Assembly (NCBI RefSeq): GCF_009363755.1 | Contig: NZ_CP045417.1 | Location: 2,852,001-2,916,000, forward strand | Length of the DNA: 64,000 nt | Source: Halomonas sp. THAF5a | Lineage (GTDB): Bacteria; Pseudomonadota; Gammaproteobacteria; Pseudomonadales; Halomonadaceae | Direction: 5' to 3' | Shown here: positions 46,707 through 56,193 of the stretch, piece by piece | Position numbering within the stretch: the first letter of the stretch is position 1 | Layout: each line of letters starts with the position of its first letter | Position numbers and translations under genes: made by a program | Notes under the pieces: generated by a model | Told to the model about the DNA's origin: nothing | Databases searched by the model: none | What the model saw: the letters and a program-made list of their open reading frames with translations, nothing else

Positions 46707-47699
46707 ATGCCGATCGCGCCGGAACACCGCGACCTCTATCGCGCCTTCCTCGACCAGGGCCTGGAGACCTGGCTGGCCCGCCTGCCGGAGCAGCTGGCCC
46801 GGGGGCTGGACCGCCAGCGCTACGGCGACCTGCCGGCCTGGGAGAAGGCCGTGGCCAAGCTCCCCGCGCTGCCCGACACCCGGGAGGTACGCCTGGACGC
46901 CGACACGGTGACGGTCGAGGCGGCGCTGACCGACAGCCAGCGCCGCCAGGCCGAGAACCTGCTGCGTAAGCTCATGCCCTGGCGCAAGGGCCCCTATGAC
47001 CTCGGCGGGGTGACCATCGACACCGAGTGGCGCTCGGACTGGAAGTGGCAGCGGGTGGCGCCGCACCTGGCACCGCTCGCCGGCCGTCGGGTGCTCGACG
47101 TGGGGGGCGGCAGCGGCTATCACGCCTGGCGCATGGCCGGGGCCGGGGCCGCCTTCGCGCTGGTGATCGATCCCTCGCCGCGCTTCTTCTGGCAGTTCCG
47201 GGCGGTGCGCCACTTCGTCGGCGACGCCGACGGCCACCGCACCCACTTCCTGCCGGTGGGCATCGAGGACGTGCCCGAACGGCTCGCCTTCTTCGACACG
47301 GTGTTCTCCATGGGCGTGCTCTATCACCGCCCCTCGCCGCTGGAGCATCTCGTGCAGCTCAAGGAGGCCCTGCGCCCGGGCGGCGAGCTGGTACTGGAGA
47401 CCCTGGTGGTCGAGGGCGACGCCACCACGGTGCTGCTGCCCGGGGAGCGCTACGCCGCCATGCCCAACGTCTACTTCCTGCCCTCCTCCGCCGCGCTCTG
47501 CCAGTGGCTCGAGCGCGGCGGGTTCGAGCACGTGCGGGTGGTCGACGAGGCGGTGACCACCACCGACGAGCAGCGCGCCACCGACTGGATGACCTTCCAG
47601 TCGCTGGCCGACTTCCTGGATCCCGACGATCCGACCCGCACCCGGGAGGGCTACCCCGCCCCGCGCCGCGCGGTGGTGATCGCCAATCGGCCGCACTGA
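46707..47699 (+). CDS. cmoB: tRNA U34 carboxymethyltransferase CmoB
   Basis: CmoB transfers the carboxymethyl group from carboxy-SAM to 5-hydroxyuridine 34 of tRNA. The 330-residue product has an N-terminal helical extension. KLMPWRKGPYDLGGVTIDTE and a Rossmann fold follow, with VLDVGGGSGYHAWRM (near residues 131-145) and FSMGVLYHRPSPLEHL. Length matches the family. It lies one base after the cmoA stop, so the two are translated from one message. Confidence 0.96.
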   Translation: MPIAPEHRDLYRAFLDQGLETWLARLPEQLARGLDRQRYGDLPAWEKAVAKLPALPDTREVRLDADTVTVEAALTDSQRRQAENLLRKLMPWRKGPYDLGGVTIDTEWRSDWKWQRVAPHLAPLAGRRVLDVGGGSGYHAWRMAGAGAAFALVIDPSPRFFWQFRAVRHFVGDADGHRTHFLPVGIEDVPERLAFFDTVFSMGVLYHRPSPLEHLVQLKEALRPGGELVLETLVVEGDATTVLLPGERYAAMPNVYFLPSSAALCQWLERGGFEHVRVVDEAVTTTDEQRATDWMTFQSLADFLDPDDPTRTREGYPAPRRAVVIANRPH

Positions 47700-47743
47700 C
47701 CCGGGCGTGGCGATCGGCGGGGCATCATGGACGGCCCCGGGCC

Positions 47744-48904
47744 TCAGCCGGCATCGCCCGGCCCCGACTCCTCGGGCCCGTCATCCCCAGGTGCGGTGGC
47801 CGCCTCGCGGCGCACGGCCGCCAGGCCGTGCTCGGAGATGAAACCCTGGGCCTCGGCATGTTCGGCGATCAGCACGCTGTCGGCGGCCAGCACCAGGTCG
47901 CAGCGGGTGTTGCGCAGCTGGTCGCAGAGCCCCTGGATGGCGCGCTGGCGATCCTCCCGCTTATCCACGCGTCGAATGTAGATGGCCTGGACGCGTCCGG
48001 GGTGGGCCTCGACGATGCGGGTGTAGACCTCGGGGTCGTGCTGCCCGCTGTCGCCGATCAGCACGCAGGGCACCCCCTCGAAGGTCGCCAGCATGCGGCC
48101 GATCAGCTGCTCCTTGTGCGCCTCGGCCCGACGCGGCCAGGGGTGGCGCAGGGAGAGGCCCCATTCGCGCAGGAACAGGATCGGCCCGACCGGAATGCGA
48201 TTGAGCTGGAAGAAGGTCTCCAGCATCTCGTAGATCGCCCAGGGGCCCCGCGACACGTAGAGGATGGGGCGCTCGCCCTGGTCGTCGGCGCCGCGGTGCA
48301 GGGCCTGGTAGAGCGCCGCCACGCCGGGAAAGGCCATGCGCTGATGGGGCTGCTCGATGAACAGCCGATAGAGCATGCGCAGCTTGTCGGCCACGCCGGT
48401 GTAGACCACGGTATCGTCGATGTCGCTGATCACCAGCAGGTCGGGTTCGGACACGGGGATGAAGACCTCCACGTCGTCACGCACCGCCCCCTCCTCGGCC
48501 GCGGTGACCCACAGCTCGGCGAGGTGCCAGACCCGATCGCGGGGCAGTGACGAGGCGAGCGGCAGGCGGGCCTCGAAGTAGCCGTCGCGGTCGGTGGTCA
48601 CGGTCGCGTGATTGTCGCCCAGGCGGATGTCGACGCTGGCCTCGGCCACGCCACGTCGGGCGATGCGTCGGCCCACGTCGACCAGGTCGCGCAGGAAGCC
48701 GCGACGCGGTATGCCTCGGACGAGCGGCGCCTGGTGAAACACGCGGCCGGTGAGGAAGGCCTCTCGCCGCGAGCCGAAGCCCCGATAGGGGGTCACGGTC
48801 AGGCCGCTGCTGGCCTGGGGGTGCTTCATCGGCCGGGCCAGGCCTCCCGTCAGCCGCTTCACGAACAGGGCGGTGCGACGCAGCGTCGGCATCATGCCGG
48901 CCAC
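47744..48904 (-). CDS. App1-type phosphatase-domain protein (DUF2183)
   Basis: The 386-residue product carries the catalytic domain of yeast App1-like phosphatidate phosphatases. VISDIDDTVVYTG (residues ~158-170) gives the DxDxT HAD motif, VSRGPWAIYEMLETFF follows, and LIGDSGQHDPEVY is the C-terminal acidic motif. The N-terminal ~140 residues form a beta-rich region with GYFEARL, as in bacterial relatives. No signal peptide is obvious. It may act on phosphatidate or another phospholipid. It is convergent with cmoB and sits alone. Confidence 0.8.
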   Translation of the reverse strand: MAGMMPTLRRTALFVKRLTGGLARPMKHPQASSGLTVTPYRGFGSRREAFLTGRVFHQAPLVRGIPRRGFLRDLVDVGRRIARRGVAEASVDIRLGDNHATVTTDRDGYFEARLPLASSLPRDRVWHLAELWVTAAEEGAVRDDVEVFIPVSEPDLLVISDIDDTVVYTGVADKLRMLYRLFIEQPHQRMAFPGVAALYQALHRGADDQGERPILYVSRGPWAIYEMLETFFQLNRIPVGPILFLREWGLSLRHPWPRRAEAHKEQLIGRMLATFEGVPCVLIGDSGQHDPEVYTRIVEAHPGRVQAIYIRRVDKREDRQRAIQGLCDQLRNTRCDLVLAADSVLIAEHAEAQGFISEHGLAAVRREAATAPGDDGPEESGPGDAG

Positions 48905-49060
48905 CCTGTCGCGAGATCGGATCGCATCCTGTCGCCCATGGCCGGCTCTCCGGGTGATGACGATGTCTTCAGCTTACTCGGTGCCCGGCAGATGTCGCCC
49001 CTTCATCCTTAAACACAACGAGACGTCACCGCTGACGGTCGCCCTTCGGACGCGCCAGGC

Positions 49061-49735
49061 CTAGCGCCGCAGGATCACCAGCCAGCGCCCCAGGTTGAGG
49101 ACGCTGGCCAGCGAGGCGGCCACATAGGTGAAGGCGCAGGCGGTGAGCACGTGGCGGGCGCCGGCCATGTCACGGGCGGGGATGTACTCGGCGAGCAGCG
49201 GCAGGGCCCGCCCGAAGCTCGCATCGAACTCCACCGGCAGGGTCACCAGGTGCACCAGCGCCGCGGTACCGAAGCTGATCACCGCCAGGGCCACCACCAC
49301 CGCCAGGCCGCCGGGCAGGCGCGTCAGCACGAAGAGGAAGGGGGCGGCCATCATCAACAGCGCCCCGACCTTCTCGGCCTTCTGGGCCACGGCCACCAGC
49401 CGCGAGCGAGCCATCAGCGGCGCATAACCGTCCCGATGCTGGATGGCATGGCCCACCTCGTGGGCCGCCACCGTCACCGCCGTGAGCGAGCGGCCCGTGT
49501 AGTGCTCCTGGGAGAGCCGCACCCGGCGCGCCTCGGGGTCGTAGTGATCGCCCTGCTCGGTTACCTCCACCCGCACGCCTTCGAGTCCCAGCCGGCGGAT
49601 CAGGTGCTCGGCGAGCTCGCCGCCAGTGCCGGGATACTCCTCGCGCCCGCGGGAGTGGCGCGACAGCACCCACTTCGCCCAGACGTTGGGCAGCAGGAAG
49701 AGGGCCAGCAGCAGGGCGATTGCCAGGACGATCAT
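49061..49735 (-). CDS. Membrane zinc metallopeptidase, YugP-like (Zn_peptidase_2)
   Basis: The 224-residue product has an N-terminal membrane helix (about 1-20), the zinc motif HEVGHAIQH (near residues 96-104) and further helices at about 125-145 and 150-175. SFGRALPLLAEYI and a C-terminal membrane segment complete the family pattern. Start MIVLAIALLL is chosen because GGAG lies 10 bases upstream; longer frames run into the cysN terminator. The substrate is unknown. It is monocistronic, with 125 bases of non-coding DNA downstream and a terminator upstream. Confidence 0.85.
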   Translation of the reverse strand: MIVLAIALLLALFLLPNVWAKWVLSRHSRGREEYPGTGGELAEHLIRRLGLEGVRVEVTEQGDHYDPEARRVRLSQEHYTGRSLTAVTVAAHEVGHAIQHRDGYAPLMARSRLVAVAQKAEKVGALLMMAAPFLFVLTRLPGGLAVVVALAVISFGTAALVHLVTLPVEFDASFGRALPLLAEYIPARDMAGARHVLTACAFTYVAASLASVLNLGRWLVILRR

Positions 49736-49813
49736 CGGTGGGGCTCCGTGGCGGGGGCAGATCATTGGACCCAGCCTACCAGAGGCGGTTTCCGAACCGC
49801 CTGTTCTAAACGA

Positions 49814-49850
49814 CAACGAGCCCGACGACACGGGGTCGCCGGGCTCGTTG
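49814..49850 (-). terminator. Terminator after cysN
   Basis: Perfect arms CAACGAGCCCG and CGGGCTCGTTG lie 19 bases beyond the cysN stop. On the minus strand the hairpin is followed by TCGTTTAG, a modest T run. Confidence 0.7.
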
Positions 49851-49868
49851 TGGGCCGGAGTCATCGGC

Positions 49869-51293
49869 CTATTTGAGCAGCTCGCGAAGGTCCTTCGCCT
49901 CCCAGTGCGGGAAGTACTTGCGTACCAGGGCGTTGAGCTCCAGCTCGAAGCCGGCCCAGTCCACCTCGCCGGCCGGGCGAGCGGAGGACTGCGCGACGCC
50001 GCGGATCATCCCGGCGCCCACCGTCACGTTGGTGAGCCGGTCGATGACGATGAAGCTGCCGGTGCCCGGGCTGCGGTCGTAGTCGTCCAGCGCCACCTCG
50101 GCGGTCAGCTCGACCCGGCAGCGGGCGATGGCGTTGAGCTCGAGTCGCTCGGAGGGATGGCGCGCCTGGCTGTTGACGTCGACCTGGTGGAGGATCTCGC
50201 CGACCCGGCCCGCCACGGAGCGTCCGGCCAGGCGGATGTCGACCGGCCGCCCGGGGACGAGGGGCTCGTCGTGCATCCACACGAGGTCGGCCTCGAAGGC
50301 ATCGGCCTGGGTGACCTCGGCATCCTCGGCGACGATCCAGTCGCCCCGGGAGATATCGAGCTCGTCCGCCAGGGTAACGGTGATCGCCTGGCCCGGCCAG
50401 GCGATGTCCAGGTCGCCGTCGAAGGTGACGATGCGCTCCACCGTCGAGGTCTTGCCGGAGGGCAGCACCCGGATCGCCTGACCCGGGCGCAGGATACCCG
50501 CCTCCAGGGTGCCGGCGTAGCCGCGGAAGTCCAGATCCGGGCGGTTGACGTATTGCACCGGCAGGCGCAGGTCGGTCAGGTTGCGGTCGCGGCTCACCTC
50601 CACGCTCTCCAGCAGCTCGAGCAGCGGGGGGCCGGCGTACCAGGGCGTGCGCTCGCTGCGGTTGACGACGTTGTCGCCCTCCAGCGCCGAGAGCGGCACG
50701 AAGCGGATGTCGGGGGCATTGAGCTCGTCGGCGAAGGCGCGGTACTCGGCGACGATCTCCTCGAAGCGCGCCTCGTCGAAGCCGACCAGGTCCATCTTGT
50801 TGACCGCGATCACCAGGTGCTGGATGCCCAGCAGGTCGGCGATGAAGCTGTGCCGGCGGGTCTGGGTCTGCACGCCGTAGCGGGCGTCGATCAGGATGAT
50901 CGCCAGGCTCGCCGTGGAGGCGCCGGTGGCCATGTTGCGGGTGTACTGCTCGTGGCCCGGGGTGTCGGCGATGATGAACTTGCGCTTGTCGGTGGAGAAG
51001 AAGCGGTAGGCCACGTCGATGGTGATGCCCTGCTCCCGCTCGGACTGCAGGCCGTCCACCAGCAGCGCCAGGTCCACCGCCTCGCCGGTGGTGCCGCTCT
51101 TCTTCGAGGCCTGGGTGATCGCCGCCAGCTGGTCGTCGAAGATCATCTTGGAGTCGTGGAGCAGCCGGCCGATCAGGGTCGACTTGCCGTCATCGACGCT
51201 GCCGCAGGTGATGAAGCGCAGCAGGTCCTTGTTCTCGTGCTCGTGCAGGTACTGATCGATGTTGTCGGCGATCAGGTTCGATTGATGTGACAT
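49869..51293 (-). CDS. cysN: Sulfate adenylyltransferase GTPase subunit CysN
   Basis: CysN is the regulatory GTPase of ATP sulfurylase, driving sulfate activation to APS. The 474-residue product has an EF-Tu-like G domain with [14 protein letters not shown] (~31-44), [18 protein letters not shown] and VNKMDLVG. Two beta-barrel domains follow. It ends normally and has no fused APS kinase (CysC), so PAPS synthesis must use a gene elsewhere or the APS route. It starts one base after the cysD stop. Confidence 0.96.
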   Translation of the reverse strand: MSHQSNLIADNIDQYLHEHENKDLLRFITCGSVDDGKSTLIGRLLHDSKMIFDDQLAAITQASKKSGTTGEAVDLALLVDGLQSEREQGITIDVAYRFFSTDKRKFIIADTPGHEQYTRNMATGASTASLAIILIDARYGVQTQTRRHSFIADLLGIQHLVIAVNKMDLVGFDEARFEEIVAEYRAFADELNAPDIRFVPLSALEGDNVVNRSERTPWYAGPPLLELLESVEVSRDRNLTDLRLPVQYVNRPDLDFRGYAGTLEAGILRPGQAIRVLPSGKTSTVERIVTFDGDLDIAWPGQAITVTLADELDISRGDWIVAEDAEVTQADAFEADLVWMHDEPLVPGRPVDIRLAGRSVAGRVGEILHQVDVNSQARHPSERLELNAIARCRVELTAEVALDDYDRSPGTGSFIVIDRLTNVTVGAGMIRGVAQSSARPAGEVDWAGFELELNALVRKYFPHWEAKDLRELLK

Positions 51294-52265
51294 TTAGAAG
51301 TACCCCTCGCGCTTCTTCTTCTCCATGGAGCCGGCCTGGTCGTGGTCGATGGCACGGCCGCTGCGCTCGCTGGTGCGGGTCAGCAGCATCTCCTGGATGA
51401 TCTCGGGCAGGGTGGCCGCCCGGGACTCCACGGCCCCGGTCAGCGGGTAGCAGCCCAGGGTGCGAAAACGCACCCACTTCTCCTCGGGCACCTCGCCGGG
51501 CGCCAGCGGCAGGCGGTCGTCGTCGACCATGATCTGCATGCCGTCGCGTTCCACTACCGGCCGCGGCGCGGAGAAGTAGAGCGGCACGATGGGGATGCCC
51601 TCGAGGTGGATGTACTGCCAGATGTCCAGCTCGGTCCAGTTGGAGAGCGGGAAGGCGCGGATCGACTCGCCCTTGTTGACCCGGGCGTTGTAGAGGTTCC
51701 AGAGCTCCGGGCGCTGGTTCTTGGGATCCCAGCGATGGTGGCGGTCGCGGAAGGAGAACACCCGCTCCTTGGCGCGGCTGGCCTCCTCGTCGCGGCGCGC
51801 CCCGCCGAAGGCGGCGTCGAAGCCGTAGTGGTCCAGCGCCTGCTTGAGGGCCTGGGTCTTCATCACGTCGGTGTAGCCGCTGGAGCCGTGCTCGAAGGGA
51901 TTGATGCCGGCGGCGCGCCCCTCCTCGTTGATGTGCTCGATCAGCTCCATGCCGGATTCCGCGGCCATGCGATCGCGGAACTCGATCATCTCGCGGAACT
52001 TCCAGGTGGTGTTGACGTGCATCAGCGGGAACGGCGGCGGGCCGGGATAGAAGGCCTTGCGCGCCAGGTGCAGCATCACCGAGGAGTCCTTGCCGATGGA
52101 GTAGAGCATCACCGGGTTGGCGAACTCCGCCACCACCTCGCGGATGATGTGGATCGACTCGGCCTCGAGCTGCTTGAGGTGGGTGAGGCGCTGGCGCGAC
52201 GCCGTGGGGTCGCCAGCGGCGGCCTGGACGGCGCGCTCGCGGGACGGTGCGGAAAGATGGCTCAT
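51294..52265 (-). CDS. cysD: Sulfate adenylyltransferase subunit CysD
   Basis: CysD is the catalytic subunit of ATP sulfurylase. From [12 protein letters not shown] it has 323 residues; an alternative ATG at 52283 adds six. It carries the PP-loop [18 protein letters not shown] (near residues 55-72), [17 protein letters not shown] and [20 protein letters not shown]. The N-terminal ~20 residues exceed the E. coli protein. It leads the cysDN operon. An AT-rich 154-base region with a perfect palindrome lies upstream, the expected place for CysB control. Confidence 0.95.
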   Translation of the reverse strand: MSHLSAPSRERAVQAAAGDPTASRQRLTHLKQLEAESIHIIREVVAEFANPVMLYSIGKDSSVMLHLARKAFYPGPPPFPLMHVNTTWKFREMIEFRDRMAAESGMELIEHINEEGRAAGINPFEHGSSGYTDVMKTQALKQALDHYGFDAAFGGARRDEEASRAKERVFSFRDRHHRWDPKNQRPELWNLYNARVNKGESIRAFPLSNWTELDIWQYIHLEGIPIVPLYFSAPRPVVERDGMQIMVDDDRLPLAPGEVPEEKWVRFRTLGCYPLTGAVESRAATLPEIIQEMLLTRTSERSGRAIDHDQAGSMEKKKREGYF

Positions 52266-52348
52266 GGCCCGGCTACCTCGCATGACATTGAGCGGGAGAG
52301 ATCATGCAGGACAGGGTAACGCCGGGCCGATAATAACCCAAAAGAATC

Positions 52349-52372
52349 AATAACTATCTTTTTATAGTTATT
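52349..52372. promoter_or_regulatory. AT-rich inverted repeat upstream of cysD
   Basis: Perfect 9-bp arms AATAACTAT and ATAGTTATT flank CTTTTT. This is the most AT-rich spot in the surrounding DNA, lying 84 bases upstream of cysD and just 3' of cpdA. It could be a CysB-type activator site for cysDN or the terminator of cpdA; both are inferences. Confidence 0.45.
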
Positions 52373-52419
52373 TTAACTACTCGAACGCCACTCGCCGGTC
52401 CCGGCGCGGCGCCCCGACC

Positions 52420-53154
52420 TCAGGGCGCGACGCGCCCCACCCGGGTCTCGATCCCGCCGGGCGCGAGGTCGAGGACGCGATAGCCCGGACGGGCGGCCTC
52501 GTCGAGGGCGAAGGTCGCGGCGCCGGGCAGGAACTGGTCGCTGGCGGCGGGGCAGCCATAGACCGCCACCCGGCGGCCGGCCAGGGCCTGGGCGCCCTCG
52601 AAGGCCTGGTGGACGTGGCCGAAGCACACCGCTCGCACCTGGCCATAAGGGGCGAGGCAGCGCCAGAAGGCCTCGGCGTCGGCCAGGCCGATCGCGTCGA
52701 GCCAGGCGGTGCCGATGGACAGCGGCGGATGGTGCATGACCAGAAGCGTCGGGCGATCGTCACCGGCCAGGCGCGCGTCCAGGGCGGTGAGCCGCTGGGG
52801 GCCCAGCTCGCCGCCCTCGCGGCCGGGGACCCGGGTATCCAGCAGCAGCGCGCGCCAGTCACCCAGGTCGAGCTCGGCGGGCAGCGATTGATGCTCGACC
52901 ATCAGCTCGGGACTGTCGTGGTTGCCCGGCAGCCAGGCCCAGGGGGCCTCGAGCTTCGACAGGGTGCGCGTCGCCAGCGCGTAGGAGGCCGCCGTCTCGT
53001 CCTGGCTGATGTCGCCGCTGACCACCACCCGATCCGGCTTCTCGCGGTTGACCGCCGCGATCACGGCCTCGAGCTGGCCAAGCGGCACGCCGATCCGGCC
53101 GCGCGCGGCGGGATCGGCGTGGAGGTGGCAGTCGGTGATCTGGACCAGGCGCAT
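52420..53154 (-). CDS. cpdA: 3',5'-cyclic AMP phosphodiesterase CpdA
   Basis: CpdA is a class III metallophosphoesterase that hydrolyses cAMP. The 244-residue product shows the metal-binding motifs in order: ITDCHLHADP (D-x-H), VVSGDISQDE, LPGNHDSPE, VMHHPPLSIG and CFGHVHQAF. Length is normal. It lies downstream of yqiB (57 bases) and nudF, the conserved nudF-yqiB-cpdA order. Confidence 0.92.
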   Translation of the reverse strand: MRLVQITDCHLHADPAARGRIGVPLGQLEAVIAAVNREKPDRVVVSGDISQDETAASYALATRTLSKLEAPWAWLPGNHDSPELMVEHQSLPAELDLGDWRALLLDTRVPGREGGELGPQRLTALDARLAGDDRPTLLVMHHPPLSIGTAWLDAIGLADAEAFWRCLAPYGQVRAVCFGHVHQAFEGAQALAGRRVAVYGCPAASDQFLPGAATFALDEAARPGYRVLDLAPGGIETRVGRVAP

Positions 53155-53211
53155 CGCAGGGGCTCTCGTTCCGTGAGACTAGGGTAAGGAAGGCGGCTCG
53201 CCGAGCGGCCG

Positions 53212-53655
53212 TCAGGGCAGTTCCGGCAGGTCGGAGTGACCGTGGGCGAGGCCATGCTCCAGCCACTCGCCAAGGAAGCGGTTGAGCTGCAGCTTCTCGT
53301 CGGGCTGGTGCATGCGGGCGTTGGGGTAGCGATAGCGGCCGTGGAAGTGGCGATGACGCTGGAAGTCGGTCACCTCGGCCATGCGCACGTCGTGGTAGAG
53401 GTGCACGCGCATGCGCGGCGACTCGATCAGCGTATCGAGCATGCCGCGCTGGGAGACCCGCACGATGCTGGTGTAGGGCGCACGCTCCTGGAGCTCGAGA
53501 CAGAGCGCCCCCAACCGGCGTTCTCCGTTGACCAGCGCCACCTCGCGGGTCTCGCCGGCCTCCAGGTCGCCCAGCAGCCGGGTCAGGCGGATGAAGTTGG
53601 CCGCGCATTCGCCCTGCAGGGTCTTCAGGTCGGTGACATAGGCGTTTCTCGGCAC
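53212..53655 (-). CDS. yqiB: DUF1249 family protein YqiB
   Basis: This is a conserved protein of unknown function found between nudF and cpdA in gammaproteobacteria. A GTG start at 53655 is chosen because AGGAGG stands 4 bases before it, giving 147 residues. The longer ATG frame would overlap nudF. Family features include the YTSIVRVSQ stretch, RMRVHLYHDVRMAEV and NARMHQPDEKLQLNRFLGEW. The stop lies 57 bases before cpdA. No catalytic motif is evident. Confidence 0.88.
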   Translation of the reverse strand: MPRNAYVTDLKTLQGECAANFIRLTRLLGDLEAGETREVALVNGERRLGALCLELQERAPYTSIVRVSQRGMLDTLIESPRMRVHLYHDVRMAEVTDFQRHRHFHGRYRYPNARMHQPDEKLQLNRFLGEWLEHGLAHGHSDLPELP

Positions 53656-53656
53656 G

Positions 53657-54307
53657 CTACCTCCTTGCTCGCAACGATGCACGCTCACCGACCAGCCACT
53701 GGAAGGCGATCAGGCACATGGCATTGTCGAGTCGTCCGGCCTGCAGGAGTTCCCAGGCACGCAGGAACGGTAGCACATGCACGCGGATATCCTCGTGCTC
53801 CTCGTCCAGGCCGTGCACGCCGCCGAGGCCTCGGCTGTCGACCAGGCCGCAGAACAGGGTGACCCGCTCGTCGCAGGCGCCGGGGCTCGGGTAGTAGGCG
53901 TGCAGCTCGATCAGCTCGCCCACCTCGCAGCCGGCTTCCTCCATGGCCTCGCGGCGGGCCACCTCGGCGGCGCTCTCGCCCCGCTCGACCAGACCGGCGA
54001 CCACCTCGAGCTTCCAGGGCGAGGCTGGATCGTCGAGGGCCCCGGCGCGAAACTGCTCGACCAGCACCACGGCGTCGCGCTCCACGTCGTAGAGCAGCAC
54101 GCCGACCGCGTCGTGGCGATGGTGCACCTCGCGCACCATGGGCGCGCTCCAGCCGCCCTCGAAGAGGCGGTGGCGCAGGTGCAGCGCCTCCAGCCGGAAG
54201 AAGCCGTCGTGCAGGCAGCGCCGCTCCTCCAGCACCACGTCGGCCGCCGTGAAGGGCAGCTCGCGGGTGAGGTCCTGATCGTCCGCGGGCGGGCGCGTGT
54301 CGCTCAT
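53657..54307 (-). CDS. nudF: ADP-ribose pyrophosphatase NudF
   Basis: NudF is a Nudix hydrolase that cleaves ADP-ribose to AMP and ribose-5-phosphate. Start MSDTRPPADDQD gives 216 residues, close to E. coli (209). The Nudix box is GLVERGESAAEVARREAMEE followed by AGCEVGE, matching GX5EX7REUXEEXGU. EQFRAGALDDPASPWKLEVVAG upstream is typical of the ADP-ribose subfamily. It heads the nudF-yqiB-cpdA string, one base before yqiB. Confidence 0.94.
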   Translation of the reverse strand: MSDTRPPADDQDLTRELPFTAADVVLEERRCLHDGFFRLEALHLRHRLFEGGWSAPMVREVHHRHDAVGVLLYDVERDAVVLVEQFRAGALDDPASPWKLEVVAGLVERGESAAEVARREAMEEAGCEVGELIELHAYYPSPGACDERVTLFCGLVDSRGLGGVHGLDEEHEDIRVHVLPFLRAWELLQAGRLDNAMCLIAFQWLVGERASLRARR

Positions 54308-54387
54308 GGCGGTCTCCCGGTCATGCAAAGGGCCCATTATCGGGACCGCGGACCGGAATGCCAACCACCCGGCCCCGACGCGCGCCC

Positions 54388-55041
54388 TCAGAGACCGGCG
54401 AGCAGCGCCCTGGCGGCGTCGCGCAGCGCCTCGTCGGAGCGCGACCGGGTCGCCCGCGCCGTGCCGGCGACGGCGCGGCGGGCGTGCTCGCGGGCCTCGG
54501 CGTCTCGGCCCTCCTCCGCGAGGAAGGCGGCGTAGTAGTAGTGAACGTCGATCCCCTCGGGGCGGATCGAGAGGGCCCGTCGGAACATTCGCTCGGCGGT
54601 CTCGGCGTCGCCGAAGGCCACCGGCCAGCCCGGCGCGCGGTCGTAGAGGGCCCCCAGGGTCACCCAGGCGGAGCCGCGGTGCCCCTCGGGGTCGAGCGCG
54701 ACGGCGCGCTCCAGCACCTCACGCGCCCGCTTGGCCGAGCCCAGGGCACTGAGCCCGCCGGCCGCCCGGGCATGGGAGGCCAGCACGATGCCCCGCCAGA
54801 CCAGCACCGGGCCCTGCCGGGGATGGGCGTCGAGCAGCGCCGCGCTCCGCTCGGCCAGCGCCTCGAGGGCGGCCTCGCGGCGGGCCTCGGGCATCGCGGT
54901 GATGATCGCCTCCCAGCGCTGGCGCAGGTCGGCCACGCCCGCCTCCCAGGCCTGGGGCGCGGCCTGGGCCAGGGAGGCGGCGCTGCCCCCCAGGCCGATC
55001 GCGGCGACGAGGACGGTGGCGAGGAGCGGGTGACGGGACAT
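54388..55041 (-). CDS. Exported tetratricopeptide-like protein
   Basis: The 217-residue product starts with a Sec signal peptide (MSRHPLLATVLVAAIGLGG, cleavage near AQA, residue 27). The rest is helical with TPR-like repeats: SAKRAREVLERAVALDPEGH, AERMFRRALSIRPEGIDVHY and EGRDAEAREHARRAV. It loosely resembles TPR proteins of the TatT type associated with periplasmic transporters. No specific partner is seen; neighbours are nudF (downstream) and greB (divergent). Function unknown. Confidence 0.75.
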   Translation of the reverse strand: MSRHPLLATVLVAAIGLGGSAASLAQAAPQAWEAGVADLRQRWEAIITAMPEARREAALEALAERSAALLDAHPRQGPVLVWRGIVLASHARAAGGLSALGSAKRAREVLERAVALDPEGHRGSAWVTLGALYDRAPGWPVAFGDAETAERMFRRALSIRPEGIDVHYYYAAFLAEEGRDAEAREHARRAVAGTARATRSRSDEALRDAARALLAGL

Positions 55042-55218
55042 GGCAAGACTCCGTGGCGGGTTATTGTTGTGATCGCATCACCCGCAATGTAACGAACGTT
55101 CGAATGAACCGCCAGGCAAGCGTGGACACCGTGGCGTGCGCCGGTGCGATGGCGTATCTTGCCCCTCTCGTTCGACAGACTCGCGATAGACGGACCCGAC
55201 AGCCGAAGGAGGGAAGCG

Positions 55219-55752
55219 ATGAAGGGCCGCAACATGACGCGCTGGCGCGATCCCGCCAAGGACCCGCGTCAGGAACCCAAGAGCAACCTGATCACCGCCG
55301 AGGGGGCCGAGCGGCTGCGCGGCATCCTCGACCACCTCTCGCGGGTCAAGCGCCCCGCCCTCTCCACCAAGGTGGGCGAGGCGGCGGCGCTGGGCGATCG
55401 CAGCGAGAACGCCGACTACACCTACAACAAGAAGGAGCTCAACCGGGTCATTGCCCGGATCCGCTACCTGACCAAGCGGCTCGATGAGCTGACGGTGGTG
55501 GACCGGCTCCCCGCGGATACCGAGCGCGTCTTCTTCGGCGCCTTCGTGACCCTGGAAGACGAGGAGGGCGAGGAGCTCGCCATTCGCATCGTCGGCCACG
55601 ACGAGACCGACACGACAAGGCACTGGATCAGCGTGGACGCTCCCCTGGCGAAGGCGCTGCTGGGCAAGGGGCTCGACGACGAGGCCACAGTGACCGCGCC
55701 GGGCGGCGAGACCACCTACCTGATCACCGATATCGTTTATCGACAGCCCTAG
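55219..55752 (+). CDS. greB: Transcription elongation factor GreB
   Basis: GreB stimulates transcript cleavage by backtracked RNA polymerase. I start it at MKGRNMTRWRDP (177 residues) because AGGAGG lies 6 bases upstream; an ATG at 55234 is also possible. The N-terminal coiled coil includes NLITAEGAERLRGILDHLSR and the acidic tip GDRSENADYTYNKKELNR. The C-terminal FKBP-like domain ends with LITDIVY. The N terminus before the coiled coil is slightly longer than in E. coli GreB, giving the GreB rather than GreA pattern. Confidence 0.93.
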   Translation: MKGRNMTRWRDPAKDPRQEPKSNLITAEGAERLRGILDHLSRVKRPALSTKVGEAAALGDRSENADYTYNKKELNRVIARIRYLTKRLDELTVVDRLPADTERVFFGAFVTLEDEEGEELAIRIVGHDETDTTRHWISVDAPLAKALLGKGLDDEATVTAPGGETTYLITDIVYRQP

Positions 55753-56193
55753 CAACGCCCCTTGCAGGGGCCCGTGGTGATCGCTCCAGGGCGCAGTCGA
55801 GGGTGATCATCGCACGCACGCGCTTGATGACCGGGGTGTCGCCGCCCGGCCCCGCGATCGAGAAAGCCCCCCGGATAGGCCAGCCGGATGGGGCCCACCT
55901 TCCTGCCGGAACCCTCGGCGCGCCGCCCGGAGGAGTGACGCTGTAGTCCGGCGGCGACAGCGAGGAAGCGCGCATAGGGCGTGATTCGGCGTGGGGCGCC
56001 CCGACGCGTTGTCTTCCGCCGACGGTATTGGCCGCATGAGCGATGCATCACCGCCCCCCACTTTCCACCCGATGGCTCCAATATACTGTTAAAAAAGAGA
56101 AAATCTTTATCCCGGCATGGCGCTCGCTGGGTGCATGGCAAGCGAGCCATCCGGCTCGTGGCCTGCAAAGTGCGATAGCACAGGAGGAACATC
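55753..56193. other. Intergenic region without a supportable gene
   Basis: These 441 bases separate greB from the EF-hand gene. Open frames on the minus strand exist (for example 55724-55975) but show no recognisable family, no good ribosome binding site and overlapping alternatives in all frames. This may be decayed coding DNA. The last ~110 bases turn AT-rich (AATATACTGTTAAAAAAG near 56079-56096) and probably hold the promoter of the EF-hand gene. A CAGGAGGAA ribosome binding site ends 6 bases before that ATG. Confidence 0.5.

Noticed and set aside
55724..55975. 83-residue minus-strand frame between greB and the EF-hand gene
   Set aside because: It overlaps the greB 3' end, lacks a ribosome binding site and matches no family I know; competing frames look equally weak.
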